Made by a program: the position numbers and the translations under genes. The notes under the pieces were generated by a model. The model made no database searches. It saw only the letters and a program-made list of their open reading frames with translations, and was not told the origin of the DNA. Positions 7,733 through 16,691 of a DNA stretch of 64,000 nt are shown here, one piece after another. The stretch comes from an uncultured Lachnospiraceae bacterium (GTDB taxonomy: Bacteria; Bacillota; Clostridia; Lachnospirales; Lachnospiraceae), in contig CAKRQV010000006.1 in NCBI GenBank assembly GCA_934394565.1, positions 1 to 64,000 of the forward strand, given 5' to 3'. How positions within the stretch are numbered: position 1 is the first letter of the stretch; each line of letters starts with the position of its first letter.

Positions 7733-9235
7733 TTACGCTATCGTCCGGGCTTTCTGTTCCTTCTTTCCCTGCAAAAGCCCCCACAGAACTTCGCAGTCGT
7801 GCCGGTATGCATGCTTATATTTCCACACCAGCAGCACGATCATGATGATCCAGCTCACATCATAGCTCGTATAGATCACCCGCATATCCCAGAAAAATGG
7901 CAGGAGTATCTGACACCATGCCACTCTGAAAAAGCAGTAGCAGATCATCGAACAGACCATCGGACAACCGGTATGTCCCAGGCCACGCAACCCACCGATA
8001 TACACCTGATTGATCGCATACAGCACATAAAATGGAAAAATATGCATCACTGCAGACTGTCCTTCCTTAAGGATTGCCGGATCGCCGGTAAACAGCCACA
8101 GAATCCACGGTGACACCGCCGCCAACAAAAGGCTGAATGGCAGCATAAATGCACAGGCTGTGCGCACGCTGATCTTCATGGCATCCTCTACACGATCCAT
8201 CTTGCCCGCACCATAATTCTGGCCGATAAAGCCTGTCAGTGCCATACCATAACAGAATGCCGGATAGTACAAAAAGCCCTCGACTCTGGCAAATACCACC
8301 ATACCGGCGGCCGCCTGCGCACCGAAAGCATTGATACTCAGCTGGATCACCAGTGAAGAAATGCTCATAAAGATCGCCTGCATGCCAGAGGGCAGACCTG
8401 TTTTGATAATATAACCTGCATCCCGGAAATTTTCTGTCTGGCCCCGCAACTGTAAGCGATATTCCGGTTCCATCCTGCACAGCCGGATGACGATCATACC
8501 GGCCAGTACCCACTGGGAGAGTACCGTGGCTGCAGCCGCGCCCAGAAGTCCCCACGGCAGTACGACCACAAACAGCACATCCAGCACCAGATTCAGCACA
8601 CAGGAACCCAGCAGGTAATATAACGGCTGTTTCGTGTTGCCAAGGGAACGCAACAGTGCATTGCCCATATTGTAGATCAACTGTGCTGTCATACCCAGCA
8701 GTGACACCTGCAGATAGCCCGTGGCCTGCACAAGCACATCCGTCGGGCAGTTGAGCCACACCAGCAGCTGTCCTGCCATAAAGATACCGGGGATCGTCAG
8801 TATGATTCCTACTGCCAGACTGACAAGCACGACAAATTTCATCAGCGCCTGCAGCTTTTCATACTGTCTTGCGCCAAAATATTTGCCGGAAATCGCACTT
8901 ACACCGGTCGAAAATCCCACAAAGAAATTGATAATGACTGACAACAAAAGTGCAGCTTCTCCCGCGGCAGCCAGACTGCCGTCTCCGCCAAATCTGCCCA
9001 CGATCATGCAGTCCGCCATACTGTACAGCTGCTGCAGGATCTGGGATACCAAAACCGGCAGGGTGAACCATAACAGCGTCGTGGCGATATTGCCCTCCTC
9101 CATATGAACTTCCGCGCTTTTATGCACAGATCCCCCGGAAGTACCCTCAGCCATCAAGTCTCCTTTTGTTTGCACTTTTTCTTTTTTATAAGCTTCTGCA
9201 GTCCGCAGCTTTTTTGCAGCTAAAAAATGATCCAT
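7733..9235 (-). CDS. MATE-family multidrug/cation antiporter
   Basis: A 500-aa inner-membrane efflux protein with about twelve hydrophobic segments in two homologous halves. The first begins EEGNIATTLLWFTLPVLVSQ (about residue 46) with the family's QQLYSMADCMIVGRF pattern, and the second begins near GLPSGMQAIFMSISSLVIQ. It has a cytoplasmic N-terminal extension of about 45 residues. The substrate cannot be predicted. It lies 106 bp downstream of a LysR gene on the same strand. Its ribosome site and start codon are buried in a 16-bp hairpin at 9232-9281, which suggests translational control. Confidence 0.9.
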   Translation of the reverse strand: MDHFLAAKKLRTAEAYKKEKVQTKGDLMAEGTSGGSVHKSAEVHMEEGNIATTLLWFTLPVLVSQILQQLYSMADCMIVGRFGGDGSLAAAGEAALLLSVIINFFVGFSTGVSAISGKYFGARQYEKLQALMKFVVLVSLAVGIILTIPGIFMAGQLLVWLNCPTDVLVQATGYLQVSLLGMTAQLIYNMGNALLRSLGNTKQPLYYLLGSCVLNLVLDVLFVVVLPWGLLGAAAATVLSQWVLAGMIVIRLCRMEPEYRLQLRGQTENFRDAGYIIKTGLPSGMQAIFMSISSLVIQLSINAFGAQAAAGMVVFARVEGFLYYPAFCYGMALTGFIGQNYGAGKMDRVEDAMKISVRTACAFMLPFSLLLAAVSPWILWLFTGDPAILKEGQSAVMHIFPFYVLYAINQVYIGGLRGLGHTGCPMVCSMICYCFFRVAWCQILLPFFWDMRVIYTSYDVSWIIMIVLLVWKYKHAYRHDCEVLWGLLQGKKEQKARTIA

Positions 9236-9281
9236 ATGCTCTCTCCTTTACGGTAAGCCTACCACAGGAGAAAACATATGG
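9232..9281 (-). promoter_or_regulatory. Leader hairpin sequestering the MATE ribosome site and start
   Basis: Read on the minus strand, the arms CCATATG-TTT-TCTCCT and AGGAGA-GAG-CATATGG form a 16-bp stem with two G-U wobbles, and GGTA/TACC can pair inside the loop. The 3' arm contains both the Shine-Dalgarno AGGAGA and the AUG. As DNA the same sequence is also an inverted repeat that could be an operator. Confidence 0.6.
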
Positions 9282-9341
9282 ATATACACGGTTTTTTATG
9301 TTTTTGTCATAAGGATTCTTTATGAAGTCCCTGCCATATCG

Positions 9342-10265
9342 TTATATCTGCTCATTGTCCTGCAATACAGCAGCTTTCAAAAACTCCAGAAAGCTTTCCA
9401 TATGCGGAAGCAGTGGCCGGTTCTTATATTTCAGATAGCCAAAAGTAATCCGTCCCTCGTAACCGCTGATGCGAATTCGTCCAAAATCATACTTCCGGTA
9501 CAGTGCACTAAGCCAGTAACTGCCGATATTGCACAGATCCGTATTCTGCAGCATCTGGATCATCATGTGTCCGCTGTTGGTGATGACCGTCTTTTGCAGG
9601 TGATGATGCCCTTTTCGAAAGGCTTCAGATTCTTCCAGCATATCCTCCAGTGAAAAGAAATCCTCCTCCAGCTGCACCAGCTTCACGTCCAGCAGCTTTT
9701 TCGGACTGATCCTTGGTGTACCGTACAGCGGATGATCCTTCTGCACATACAGCACCAGATCGGTCTTTGTCAGCGGAACAAATTCAAGATATCGACGATT
9801 CAGCATACTTTTTAACGCATACTGTCTGTCGTCCGGCACAAAGAGAAAGCCAAGATCACAGGCACCCTCCTGTATTTTCTGCAACATTTCTTCTATTCCG
9901 CATTCAAAATATTCGATCACCGGACCGGATGTACCCTGTTTCCGGTAGTAATCCGTCAGAAGCATTGCCATATGGCTGCTGGGATTGGATGCCACCCGGA
10001 TACAGGGCGTCACATCCGCACACAGGTCTTTGACAGTGCGGGCATTTTTCACCGCATTTACCGCATAGGTATAGATACGCTTGCCCTCTTCTGTCAGCTC
10101 CACACCCTTGGCCTTGCGGTGAAACAGCTGTACCCCCAGCTCCTGTTCCAGCCCCTTGATGATCTGGCTTACATGGGGCTGGGTCATATACAGTTCTTCC
10201 GCCGCCAGCGTCAGCGAACGGTTTCTTACACAGGCCAGAAAACATTCCAGCTGTCTGATTTCCAC
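9342..10265 (-). CDS. LysR-family transcriptional regulator
   Basis: A 307-aa protein with an N-terminal winged helix-turn-helix (MEIRQLECFLACVRNRSLTLAAEELYMTQPHVSQIIKGLE) and a C-terminal LysR substrate-binding domain (about residues 90-295). The GTG start lies 3 bp after the nhaC stop, with AGAGGG inside the end of nhaC, so the genes are translationally linked. The position between the nhaC antiporter and the MATE exporter suggests it responds to an ion or drug signal shared by both, but no inducer can be named. Confidence 0.88.
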   Translation of the reverse strand: MEIRQLECFLACVRNRSLTLAAEELYMTQPHVSQIIKGLEQELGVQLFHRKAKGVELTEEGKRIYTYAVNAVKNARTVKDLCADVTPCIRVASNPSSHMAMLLTDYYRKQGTSGPVIEYFECGIEEMLQKIQEGACDLGFLFVPDDRQYALKSMLNRRYLEFVPLTKTDLVLYVQKDHPLYGTPRISPKKLLDVKLVQLEEDFFSLEDMLEESEAFRKGHHHLQKTVITNSGHMMIQMLQNTDLCNIGSYWLSALYRKYDFGRIRISGYEGRITFGYLKYKNRPLLPHMESFLEFLKAAVLQDNEQI

Positions 10266-10268
10266 GAT

Positions 10269-11909
10269 TTAACCCTCTTTTTGTTCTTCTATCGATGTGC
10301 CGGTAAATTTTAACAGCATCAGTACCAGCAGCAGCAGTATAACAGAAATACCCAGACAGATAAACACGTTCTGTACAAATCCGGCGATCAGATACGATAC
10401 AAAGGAAACAGCAGCAGCCACGATCGCATAGGGCAGCTGGGTCGATACGTGGTTGACATGGTCACATTGGGCGCCCGCCGACGCCATGATCGTCGTATCC
10501 GAGATCGGGGAGCAATGGTCACCGCAGACAGCACCGGCCATACAGGCGGAGATGGCAATGATCATCAGCTCATGGTTGGTATTCTGGAATACACCGACAA
10601 CGATCGGGATCAGGATACCGAAGGTTCCCCAGGATGTACCTGTGGAGAAAGCCAGGAAGCAGCCCACCAGGAAAATGATCGCCGGCAGGAATTTCTGCAG
10701 ATCACCGGCGGTGGACTTCATTGCTGTTTCTACAAAGACTTTGGCTCCAAGGCTGTCTGTCATGGCTTTCAGTGTCCAGGCCATCGTCAGGATCAGGATG
10801 GCCGGAACCATCGCACGGAAACCATCAATCAGGCAGTCCATGCATTTCTTAAACGGAAGCACACGGCGTACCATATACATAATGATCGTAATGATCAGGG
10901 CAAAGAAGCTGCCCACAGCCAGACCTACGGAAGCATCACTGCCAGAAAAAGCCGTGATAAAGCCTTCACCGGCAAAGAAGCCGCCGCTCCAGATCATACC
11001 GATGACGCAGCAAATGATCAGGGCAACGATCGGAAAAACCAGATCGATGACCTTGCCATTTGGATTGGCGTCAACGTTATCATCTTTTCCTACAAACGGA
11101 TGCTCCTCTTTGGAGAAGAGATCACCTTGCAGAGCATTCTGCTCGAATTTTGCCATCGAACCAAATTCTGTCTTTAACAGCACCATACCGACCATCATCA
11201 CGATCGTCAGGATCGCATAATAGTTGTACGGGATCGCACTGACAAACAAAGACAGGCCATCCTCCCCCTCAACAAAGCCACTGACTGCTGCTGCCCAGGA
11301 AGAAATCGGGGCAATGATACAGATCGGGGCTGCCGTTGCATCGATCAGATACGCCAGCTTTGCACGGGATACCTTATGACCGTCTGTGACCGGACGCATA
11401 ACGCTGCCGACCGTCAGACAGTTGAAATAATCATCGATAAAGATCAGCACACCCAGCAGGATCGTAGCCAGCTGTGCACCAACTCTTGTTTTGATATGCT
11501 CACTGGCCCAGCGTCCAAACGCTGCCGAACCTCCGGCATTGTTCATCAGAGCCACCATCGTGCCCAGAAGCACCAGGAATATGATGATGCCCATGTTGTA
11601 GCCATCAGCAAGGACACTGATAAATCCGCCGCTGAATACCTGATTGATGGTTCCCTCAAAGGAGAAGTTGGAATACAAAAGGCCACCAACAACAATACCG
11701 ATAAACAGCGAACTGTAAACCTCCTTTGTAATCAATGCCAGTGCGATTGCAATGACTGGCGGCACTAAAGCCCAGATTGTCGCATACCGGGACGGCAGTA
11801 CAACCTCTGCCCCTTCCTCTGCTGCAAATACAAGCACCGGACAAAGCACCGTAAACAGTGTCGTCAGGAGGAGCAGCAGAGAGACTTTGTGTTTTCTTAC
11901 GTGTCTCAT
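10269..11909 (-). CDS. NhaC-family Na+/H+ antiporter
   Basis: A membrane protein of about 546 aa with a signal-like first segment (VSLLLLLTTLFTVLCPVLVFA) and about eleven further hydrophobic helices. Family landmarks are IFIDDYFNCLTVG, ISSWAAAVSG, STGTSWGTFGILIP and GDHCSPISDTTIMASAGA. NhaC-type carriers exchange sodium, or related organic substrates such as malate/lactate, for protons. Which applies here cannot be told. An open frame reaches 11960, but the AAAGGA site fits the ATG ending at 11909 (MRHVRKHK). It heads a cluster with lysR and the MATE gene. The stretch 11910-12103 upstream shows nothing recognisable. Confidence 0.88.
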   Translation of the reverse strand: MRHVRKHKVSLLLLLTTLFTVLCPVLVFAAEEGAEVVLPSRYATIWALVPPVIAIALALITKEVYSSLFIGIVVGGLLYSNFSFEGTINQVFSGGFISVLADGYNMGIIIFLVLLGTMVALMNNAGGSAAFGRWASEHIKTRVGAQLATILLGVLIFIDDYFNCLTVGSVMRPVTDGHKVSRAKLAYLIDATAAPICIIAPISSWAAAVSGFVEGEDGLSLFVSAIPYNYYAILTIVMMVGMVLLKTEFGSMAKFEQNALQGDLFSKEEHPFVGKDDNVDANPNGKVIDLVFPIVALIICCVIGMIWSGGFFAGEGFITAFSGSDASVGLAVGSFFALIITIIMYMVRRVLPFKKCMDCLIDGFRAMVPAILILTMAWTLKAMTDSLGAKVFVETAMKSTAGDLQKFLPAIIFLVGCFLAFSTGTSWGTFGILIPIVVGVFQNTNHELMIIAISACMAGAVCGDHCSPISDTTIMASAGAQCDHVNHVSTQLPYAIVAAAVSFVSYLIAGFVQNVFICLGISVILLLLVLMLLKFTGTSIEEQKEG

Positions 11910-12103
11910 ACTCTTTTTCCTTTCTTTTGATAAAGCGTTATTGTGTAAAATTTCTCTCATCTCACAGTATACGAGGAAATTGTTTGTTTGAAAAGGGTGA
12001 ATTTATTTGGGAAAGGAATTTTTCAGAATAAATTGTATGTATTATTATTTCCTTTGTGAAATAGTTCAGAATTGTTTACGATGTGCTAAGTACATAAAAA
12101 CTT

Positions 12104-12436
12104 TTATTCTTCCACAAGCATTACCAGTAACTCTGGTATATCATTTTTTAATGTTTCAAAAACTATGTTCAGATCAACATTTCCATAATCATGTACGATT
12201 CTGTTTCGCAATCCATAGATGGCATTCCAGGGAATCTCTGGTCTTTTCCTTTTATATTCTTCAGATAGTTTTTTCGCGTTTTCCGAAAGCTGTATCATAC
12301 GAAACATCATGGAATCCAGTAAAATTTCATTTTCCTGCAATTCTTCTATATCCACGTTTTTCATATATTTCACTATAAACTGTAGATCATGACATATTTT
12401 CTGCATATAATATGCATCTGTCTTAACATTATCCAT
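12104..12436 (-). CDS. HepT-like HEPN-domain toxin (DUF86)
   Basis: A 110-aa HEPN protein with the RNase motif Rx4HxY near its end (RNRIVHDYG, about residues 83-91). In HepT-MntA modules the HEPN protein is the RNase toxin and the partner nucleotidyltransferase neutralises it by AMPylating the Tyr of this motif. Its start overlaps the end of the upstream nucleotidyltransferase gene by 8 bp. It is last in the pair and has no visible terminator. Confidence 0.85.
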   Translation of the reverse strand: MDNVKTDAYYMQKICHDLQFIVKYMKNVDIEELQENEILLDSMMFRMIQLSENAKKLSEEYKRKRPEIPWNAIYGLRNRIVHDYGNVDLNIVFETLKNDIPELLVMLVEE

Positions 12437-12902
12437 ATATTTTTATTCCATCCTTCAGTATTTCCTGTGTCAGTTCCAGATTATCTTTCAACTGCTGGAT
12501 ATCCAGAACATCCACCTTTTTATGCAATGCATTTCGGATTTCCTCCACAAGCCCGTAAAACTGTAACCCTTTTACATTTGCAGACAATAAAAGATCTACA
12601 TCACTGACCGGTTGTGCCGTTCCTCTCGCATATGAGCCAAACAGATAACAGTAATTTACATCATATTTTCCAAAAACTTCCGTACATCTCCGTCGTATAT
12701 CCTCCACTGCAAGAATCCCATGTTCTTCATCCACAGGATTAATCTTTGCCAGTTTTTCTAACATATACTTATACTTTAACGTTCCATCTTTTTTTGGATC
12801 ATTCTCATAGGATTTGTAAGAGCGCAAAGAAATGCCCATCAGATCTGCCACTTGCTGCTGTGTTAATTTTTTTTCTGTTCTTAACTGTTTTAGCTCTCTC
12901 AT
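12429..12902 (-). CDS. MntA-like nucleotidyltransferase antitoxin fused to an N-terminal HTH
   Basis: A 157-aa protein. An XRE-type helix-turn-helix (about residues 8-30, KKLTQQQVADLMGISLRSY) is followed by a minimal nucleotidyltransferase domain with GSYARGT and the metal-binding DVDLL (about residues 97-115). Unfused MntA proteins lack the HTH, so this version can bind its own promoter. The open frame extends to 12947, but AGAGGTGC fits the ATG ending at 12902. It is co-transcribed with the HEPN toxin from a promoter whose spacer is an operator palindrome. Confidence 0.85.
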   Translation of the reverse strand: MRELKQLRTEKKLTQQQVADLMGISLRSYKSYENDPKKDGTLKYKYMLEKLAKINPVDEEHGILAVEDIRRRCTEVFGKYDVNYCYLFGSYARGTAQPVSDVDLLLSANVKGLQFYGLVEEIRNALHKKVDVLDIQQLKDNLELTQEILKDGIKIYG

Positions 12903-12904
12903 TT

Positions 12905-12990
12905 TGCACCTCTGTTTTAGATTAGTGCAAAAATTGCACTTTGTCAATATTAAAGGTGCAGTTTTTGCACTTCAAAGATACAAAAGTGCA
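12905..12990. promoter_or_regulatory. Phased GTGCA-N5-TGCAC operators of the HEPN/MNT promoter
   Basis: Two full palindromes (12925-12939 and 12956-12970) and two half-sites (TGCAC 12905-12909, GTGCA 12986-12990) recur every 30-31 bp, about three helical turns. The minus-strand promoter is TTGACA (12942-12947), a 17-bp spacer and TAATCT (12919-12924), and the first palindrome fills the spacer exactly. The following 12991-13255 stretch is AT-rich and shows no gene. Confidence 0.75.
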
Positions 12991-13255
12991 GTATTATTTA
13001 TATAGTATTATACTTTTACAGAACAATGTCCGTCTCATAAAGGTGTAACTGGACCATATATATTAGATTGTTATTATTTAGCTTCTGCATCAGAAACAGG
13101 GGCACAAGAAACCCTATTCCAAGACAATAAAACATTTTCTCTTGAAACTGTTAAAATATATTTCTCTATCATCATAGACTTTTTTTAATATATAGTATAT
13201 CATAAAACATATGATATATTTGAATATTTTTATGCTATGAAAAGGAGACTAATCC

Positions 13256-13498
13256 ATGCGACTTACTACCGTGCAGCAAAAGCTGCGTGACAGAAATATC
13301 GAATTTACCTACAACGAGGAGGATGGCTGCGGCAGCATTGATTTTATGCACCGGGGGCTGTCGTATCATATCTGGGAATATGCAGACGGGGACACGCCGG
13401 TGGGTGTGGAGACCAATCTGATGCATGCCGGAAAGAGTGAGGATGTGGAGGGCGATTACGAGAAAACGCTCTGCGGATGGCTGCAGAAATACTTCTAG
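13256..13498 (+). CDS. Conserved hypothetical protein, 80 aa
   Basis: Small soluble protein rich in charged and aromatic residues, with no membrane segment, signal peptide or known motif. A good ribosome site (AAAAGGAGA) precedes the ATG and a strong terminator follows at 13501, so it looks like a real single-gene unit. It resembles small unassigned proteins common in Lachnospiraceae. I cannot assign a function. Confidence 0.7.
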   Translation: MRLTTVQQKLRDRNIEFTYNEEDGCGSIDFMHRGLSYHIWEYADGDTPVGVETNLMHAGKSEDVEGDYEKTLCGWLQKYF

Positions 13499-13500
13499 GT

Positions 13501-13546
13501 AAAAACAGACAGGCACACGACCAAAACCGTGTGCCTGTCTGTTTTT
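13501..13546. terminator. Strong bidirectional terminator
   Basis: An 18-bp perfect stem: positions 13501-13518 pair with 13529-13546, flanked by A5 and T5. It ends the 80-aa gene and the converging metY transcript. Confidence 0.85.
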
Positions 13547-13643
13547 GCATGTATTGAGTGATAGAAATGAAACGCCTTTTGTCTGCATCTGAACACCATG
13601 TGTCCAGATGCCATAGGGGAAACACAAGAAAAATGTCTGTGAC

Positions 13644-14936
13644 TTACTGCTGTACAGCCTTGAATGCCTCATCCAGATCCTCGATGATATCATCGATATG
13701 CTCTGTACCGATGGACAGACGGATGGTGCTCTGGGTGATACCTACGTTTGCTAACTCCTCATCTGTCAGCTGGCTGTGTGTTGTAGTTGCCGGATGGATA
13801 ACCAGAGATTTTACATCGGCTACGTTGGCCAGCAGAGAAAATACTTTCAGATGGTCGATAAACTGGAAGGCTGCTTCCTTACCGCCCTTGATCTCGAAGG
13901 TAAAGATGGAAGCGCCACCGTTCGGGAAGTATTTCTCATACAGGGCATGATCCGGATGATCCGGCAGAGACGGATGGTTGACTTTCTCTACCAACGGATG
14001 TTTGCTTAAATATTCTACAACTTTCTTTGTATTCTCTGCGTGACGCTCCAGACGAAGGGAGAGTGTCTCTGTACCCTGCAGTAACAGGAATGCATTGAAC
14101 GGAGAAATCGTAGCACCGGTATCACGAAGCAGGATCGCACGGATGTAGGTAACGAAAGCTGCTTTTCCGGCTGCTTCTGTGAATTTCACACCATGGTAGC
14201 TCGGATTCGGCTCAGAGATCCACGGATATCTGCCGGAAGCTGCCCAGTCAAAGGTACCGCCATCTACAATAACGCCGCCGAGAGTCGTACCATGACCACC
14301 GATGAATTTCGTGGCAGAATGTAAAACGATATCAGCACCATGCTCGATCGGACGGATCAGATACGGTGTACCAAAGGTATTGTCGATGACGAGCGGCAGA
14401 CCATGTTTGTGAGCGATCTCAGCCAGTGCGTCGATATCCGGAATATCGGAGTTCGGGTTACCAAGAGTTTCAATATAAATTGCCTTTGTATTCGGCTGGA
14501 TAGCATCCTCTACTTCTTTGAGGTTGTGGGCATCTACGAAGGTAGCGGAAATACCGTACAGCGGCAGTGTGTGTGCCAGCAGGTTGGAAGTACCACCGTA
14601 GATGGTCTTCTGAGCTACAATGTGCTCACCCTCTTTAGCCAGTGCCTGGATAGCATATGTAATTGCAGCTGCACCTGTAGCTACGGCAAGACCTGCAACA
14701 CCACCCTCCAGAGCAGCGATACGATCCTCGAATACGCCCTGTGTGGAGTTTGTCAGACGTCCATAGATGTTACCTGCATCAGCCAGACCGAAACGGTCAG
14801 CAGCGTGCTGGGAATTACGGAATACATAGGAAGTTGTCTGATAGATCGGTACGGCTCTTGCATCGGATGCCGGATCCGGATTTTCCTGTCCTACATGCAG
14901 CTGTAAGGTTTCAAATTTAAACTTTCTTTCACTCAT
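13644..14936 (-). CDS. metY: O-acetylhomoserine sulfhydrylase (aminocarboxypropyltransferase)
   Basis: PLP enzyme of the Cys/Met metabolism family that makes homocysteine from O-acetyl-L-homoserine and sulfide. At 430 aa it has the MetY length rather than that of MetB/MetC (about 380-390). The PLP lysine is in LHSATKFIGGHG (about residue 210), IYGRLTNST is the PLP-phosphate contact region, and the C-terminal RLSIGTEHIDDIIEDL is intact. It lies downstream of cysK on the same strand, so cysteine and homocysteine formation from sulfide are grouped. The two are 138 bp apart with a small hairpin between. Confidence 0.92.
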   Translation of the reverse strand: MSERKFKFETLQLHVGQENPDPASDARAVPIYQTTSYVFRNSQHAADRFGLADAGNIYGRLTNSTQGVFEDRIAALEGGVAGLAVATGAAAITYAIQALAKEGEHIVAQKTIYGGTSNLLAHTLPLYGISATFVDAHNLKEVEDAIQPNTKAIYIETLGNPNSDIPDIDALAEIAHKHGLPLVIDNTFGTPYLIRPIEHGADIVLHSATKFIGGHGTTLGGVIVDGGTFDWAASGRYPWISEPNPSYHGVKFTEAAGKAAFVTYIRAILLRDTGATISPFNAFLLLQGTETLSLRLERHAENTKKVVEYLSKHPLVEKVNHPSLPDHPDHALYEKYFPNGGASIFTFEIKGGKEAAFQFIDHLKVFSLLANVADVKSLVIHPATTTHSQLTDEELANVGITQSTIRLSIGTEHIDDIIEDLDEAFKAVQQ

Positions 14937-14990
14937 TGGTCTGTTCTCCTTTATTCCTATCGTTTATATATGGATTTCATTCTTAAGGAT

Positions 14991-15018
14991 GCCGACACAG
15001 CTAAGCAGCCGTGTCGGC
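14991..15018 (-). other. Hairpin between cysK and metY
   Basis: GCCGACAC (14991-14998) pairs with GTGTCGGC (15011-15018). There is no T-tract on the minus-strand exit, so it is a weak terminator at best. It may be a processing or attenuation structure that sets the cysK/metY ratio. Confidence 0.4.
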
Positions 15019-15074
15019 TATATATGCAGGGCAGGTTCCGTCAGTCATTCTAGCGGCCCGACATAACGTAGTAT

Positions 15075-16007
15075 TTATTCTACAAATAACGGTGTGGAGT
15101 AATATCTGTCACCGCTGTCCGGAAGCAGAACTACGATTGTCTTGCCTTCATTCTCCGGACGTTTTGCCAGCTCAATGGCTGCGTGAAGTGCAGCACCGGA
15201 AGAAATACCGGTCAGAACACCTTCATGTTTTGTCAGGAACTTGGATGCGGCAAAAGCATCCTCATTCTCTACAGTGATAATCTCATCGTATACGCTTGTA
15301 TTCAGAACCTTCGGTACGAAGCCTGCGCCGATACCCTGGATCTTGTGCGGTCCGCCCTTTCCTGTGGACAGTACCGGGGATGTAGCCGGCTCTACAGCTA
15401 CAACCTTAACATTCGGGTTCTGCTCCTTGAGATATTCGCCAACACCTGTCACGGTACCACCTGTACCGACACCGGCAACGAAAATATCTACCTTACCGTC
15501 TGTATCTTCCCATATCTCCGGTCCTGTAGTAGCTTTATGGGCTGCAGGGTTTGCCGGATTGTCAAACTGTCCCGGGATATAGCTGTTCGGGATCTCTTCG
15601 GCAAGCTCTTTTGCCTTTGCAATCGCACCGCTCATACCTTTGGCACCTTCTGTCAGTACGATCTCTGCGCCGTAAGCTTTCAGAATATTTCTTCTCTCAA
15701 TACTCATGGTCTCCGGCATCGTCAGGATAATACGGTAACCTTTGACTGCAGCGATAGAAGCCAGTCCGATACCTGTATTTCCGCTGGTCGGCTCAATGAT
15801 CACCGAGCCTTCTCTTAACAGTCCCTTGGCTTCGGCATCTTCGATCAGCGCCTTACCGATTCTGTCTTTAACACTGCCCGCCGGATTGAAGTATTCCAGC
15901 TTCAGTGCCAGTGTGGCTTTGAGTCCGAGTTCTTTTTCTATATTTACGGCTTCTACGAGTGGAGTATGTCCTACGAGTTCCAGCGCGCCTTTGTACATCT
16001 TGCCCAT
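15075..16007 (-). CDS. cysK: Cysteine synthase A (O-acetylserine sulfhydrylase)
   Basis: PLP enzyme that forms L-cysteine from O-acetylserine and sulfide. At 310 aa it is typical of CysK. The Schiff-base Lys is in PAGSVKDRIG (about residue 44), the substrate loop is PTSGNTGIGLA (about residues 73-83), and the phosphate-binding loop is GVGTGGTVTG (about residues 176-185). It is read from a near-consensus promoter whose start region carries an Rrf2-like operator. metY follows on the same strand. Confidence 0.95.
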   Translation of the reverse strand: MGKMYKGALELVGHTPLVEAVNIEKELGLKATLALKLEYFNPAGSVKDRIGKALIEDAEAKGLLREGSVIIEPTSGNTGIGLASIAAVKGYRIILTMPETMSIERRNILKAYGAEIVLTEGAKGMSGAIAKAKELAEEIPNSYIPGQFDNPANPAAHKATTGPEIWEDTDGKVDIFVAGVGTGGTVTGVGEYLKEQNPNVKVVAVEPATSPVLSTGKGGPHKIQGIGAGFVPKVLNTSVYDEIITVENEDAFAASKFLTKHEGVLTGISSGAALHAAIELAKRPENEGKTIVVLLPDSGDRYYSTPLFVE

Positions 16008-16025
16008 TTTAACTTTCCTACCTTT

Positions 16026-16088
16026 CCTACTGAATTACTAGGTTTTTCTTGTTGGGCTTATATTACTCCTCCATATTTCATTTGTCAA
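16026..16088 (-). promoter_or_regulatory. cysK promoter with Rrf2 (CymR/IscR-type) operator
   Basis: TTGACA (16083-16088), a 17-bp spacer and TAATAT (16060-16065) read leftward. Just downstream of the predicted start is CCTACTGAATTACTAGG (16026-16042), an imperfect palindrome resembling the CCNACT-N5-AGTNGG pattern of Rrf2-family regulators such as CymR. Binding at this position would block elongation or promoter clearance. The regulator assignment is inference. Confidence 0.5.
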
Positions 16089-16156
16089 CTATATTTTTGC
16101 ATTTTTTTCCTGCAATGTTCCTTTGTGTTACGCAGCACGCAAAACGCAATACCATA

Positions 16157-16612
16157 TTATCTGCACCATAACTGCCACAGCCAATAGCAGAACCCCAGCG
16201 CACTGGACGTTACAATACCATACAAAATCACCGGTCCGGCGATGGTAAAGATCTTGGCACCAATACCAAAGACCTGTCCCTCAGTCTGATACTCCACCGC
16301 CGGGGCGGCTACGCTGTTGGCAAAGCCTGTGATGGGCACGAGAGCTCCGGCTCCACCAAATTTTCCGATATACGGCCAGATATTTAAGCCTGTCAGCAGT
16401 ACACTCAGCAGGATCAGAAGCACCGATGTAAAACTGCCACTCATCTTATCATCCAACCCCAGGCTTTTGCCCCAGTTTAAGAAGATCTGTCCCAGCACAC
16501 AGATCAGGCCGCCGACCAGAAATGCCTTAGCCATATTTTTCGGCAGACTGTGGGTCGGGGTGATCTGTTTAACGTATTCCTTGTATTCCTGTTTTTCCTG
16601 TTCTGTCACCAT
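16157..16612 (-). CDS. spoVAC: Stage V sporulation protein AC
   Basis: Membrane subunit of the SpoVA channel that moves dipicolinic acid into the forespore and releases it on germination. The 151-aa protein has four hydrophobic segments and conserved HSLPKNMAKAFLVGGLIC, GGAGALVPITGFANSV and AIEYQTEG-like (AVEYQTEGQVFGIGAKIF) blocks. An AAAAAGGAG site selects the ATG ending at 16612, although an open frame extends to 16678. It is the last gene of the sporulation operon. The usual next genes spoVAD and spoVAE are absent, and the cysK region follows. Confidence 0.93.
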   Translation of the reverse strand: MVTEQEKQEYKEYVKQITPTHSLPKNMAKAFLVGGLICVLGQIFLNWGKSLGLDDKMSGSFTSVLLILLSVLLTGLNIWPYIGKFGGAGALVPITGFANSVAAPAVEYQTEGQVFGIGAKIFTIAGPVILYGIVTSSALGFCYWLWQLWCR

Positions 16613-16691
16613 GTTTTTCTCCTTTTTTATTTTCGACTGACCTGCGCCCTGTTTATCCGTCATTCTCCGGCTTTTCATGCTGTTTCTGTCT

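Noticed and set aside
14991..15018. The hairpin before metY as an S-box or T-box leader
   Set aside because: No SAM-riboswitch or T-box core segments are present. It is only a short isolated stem.
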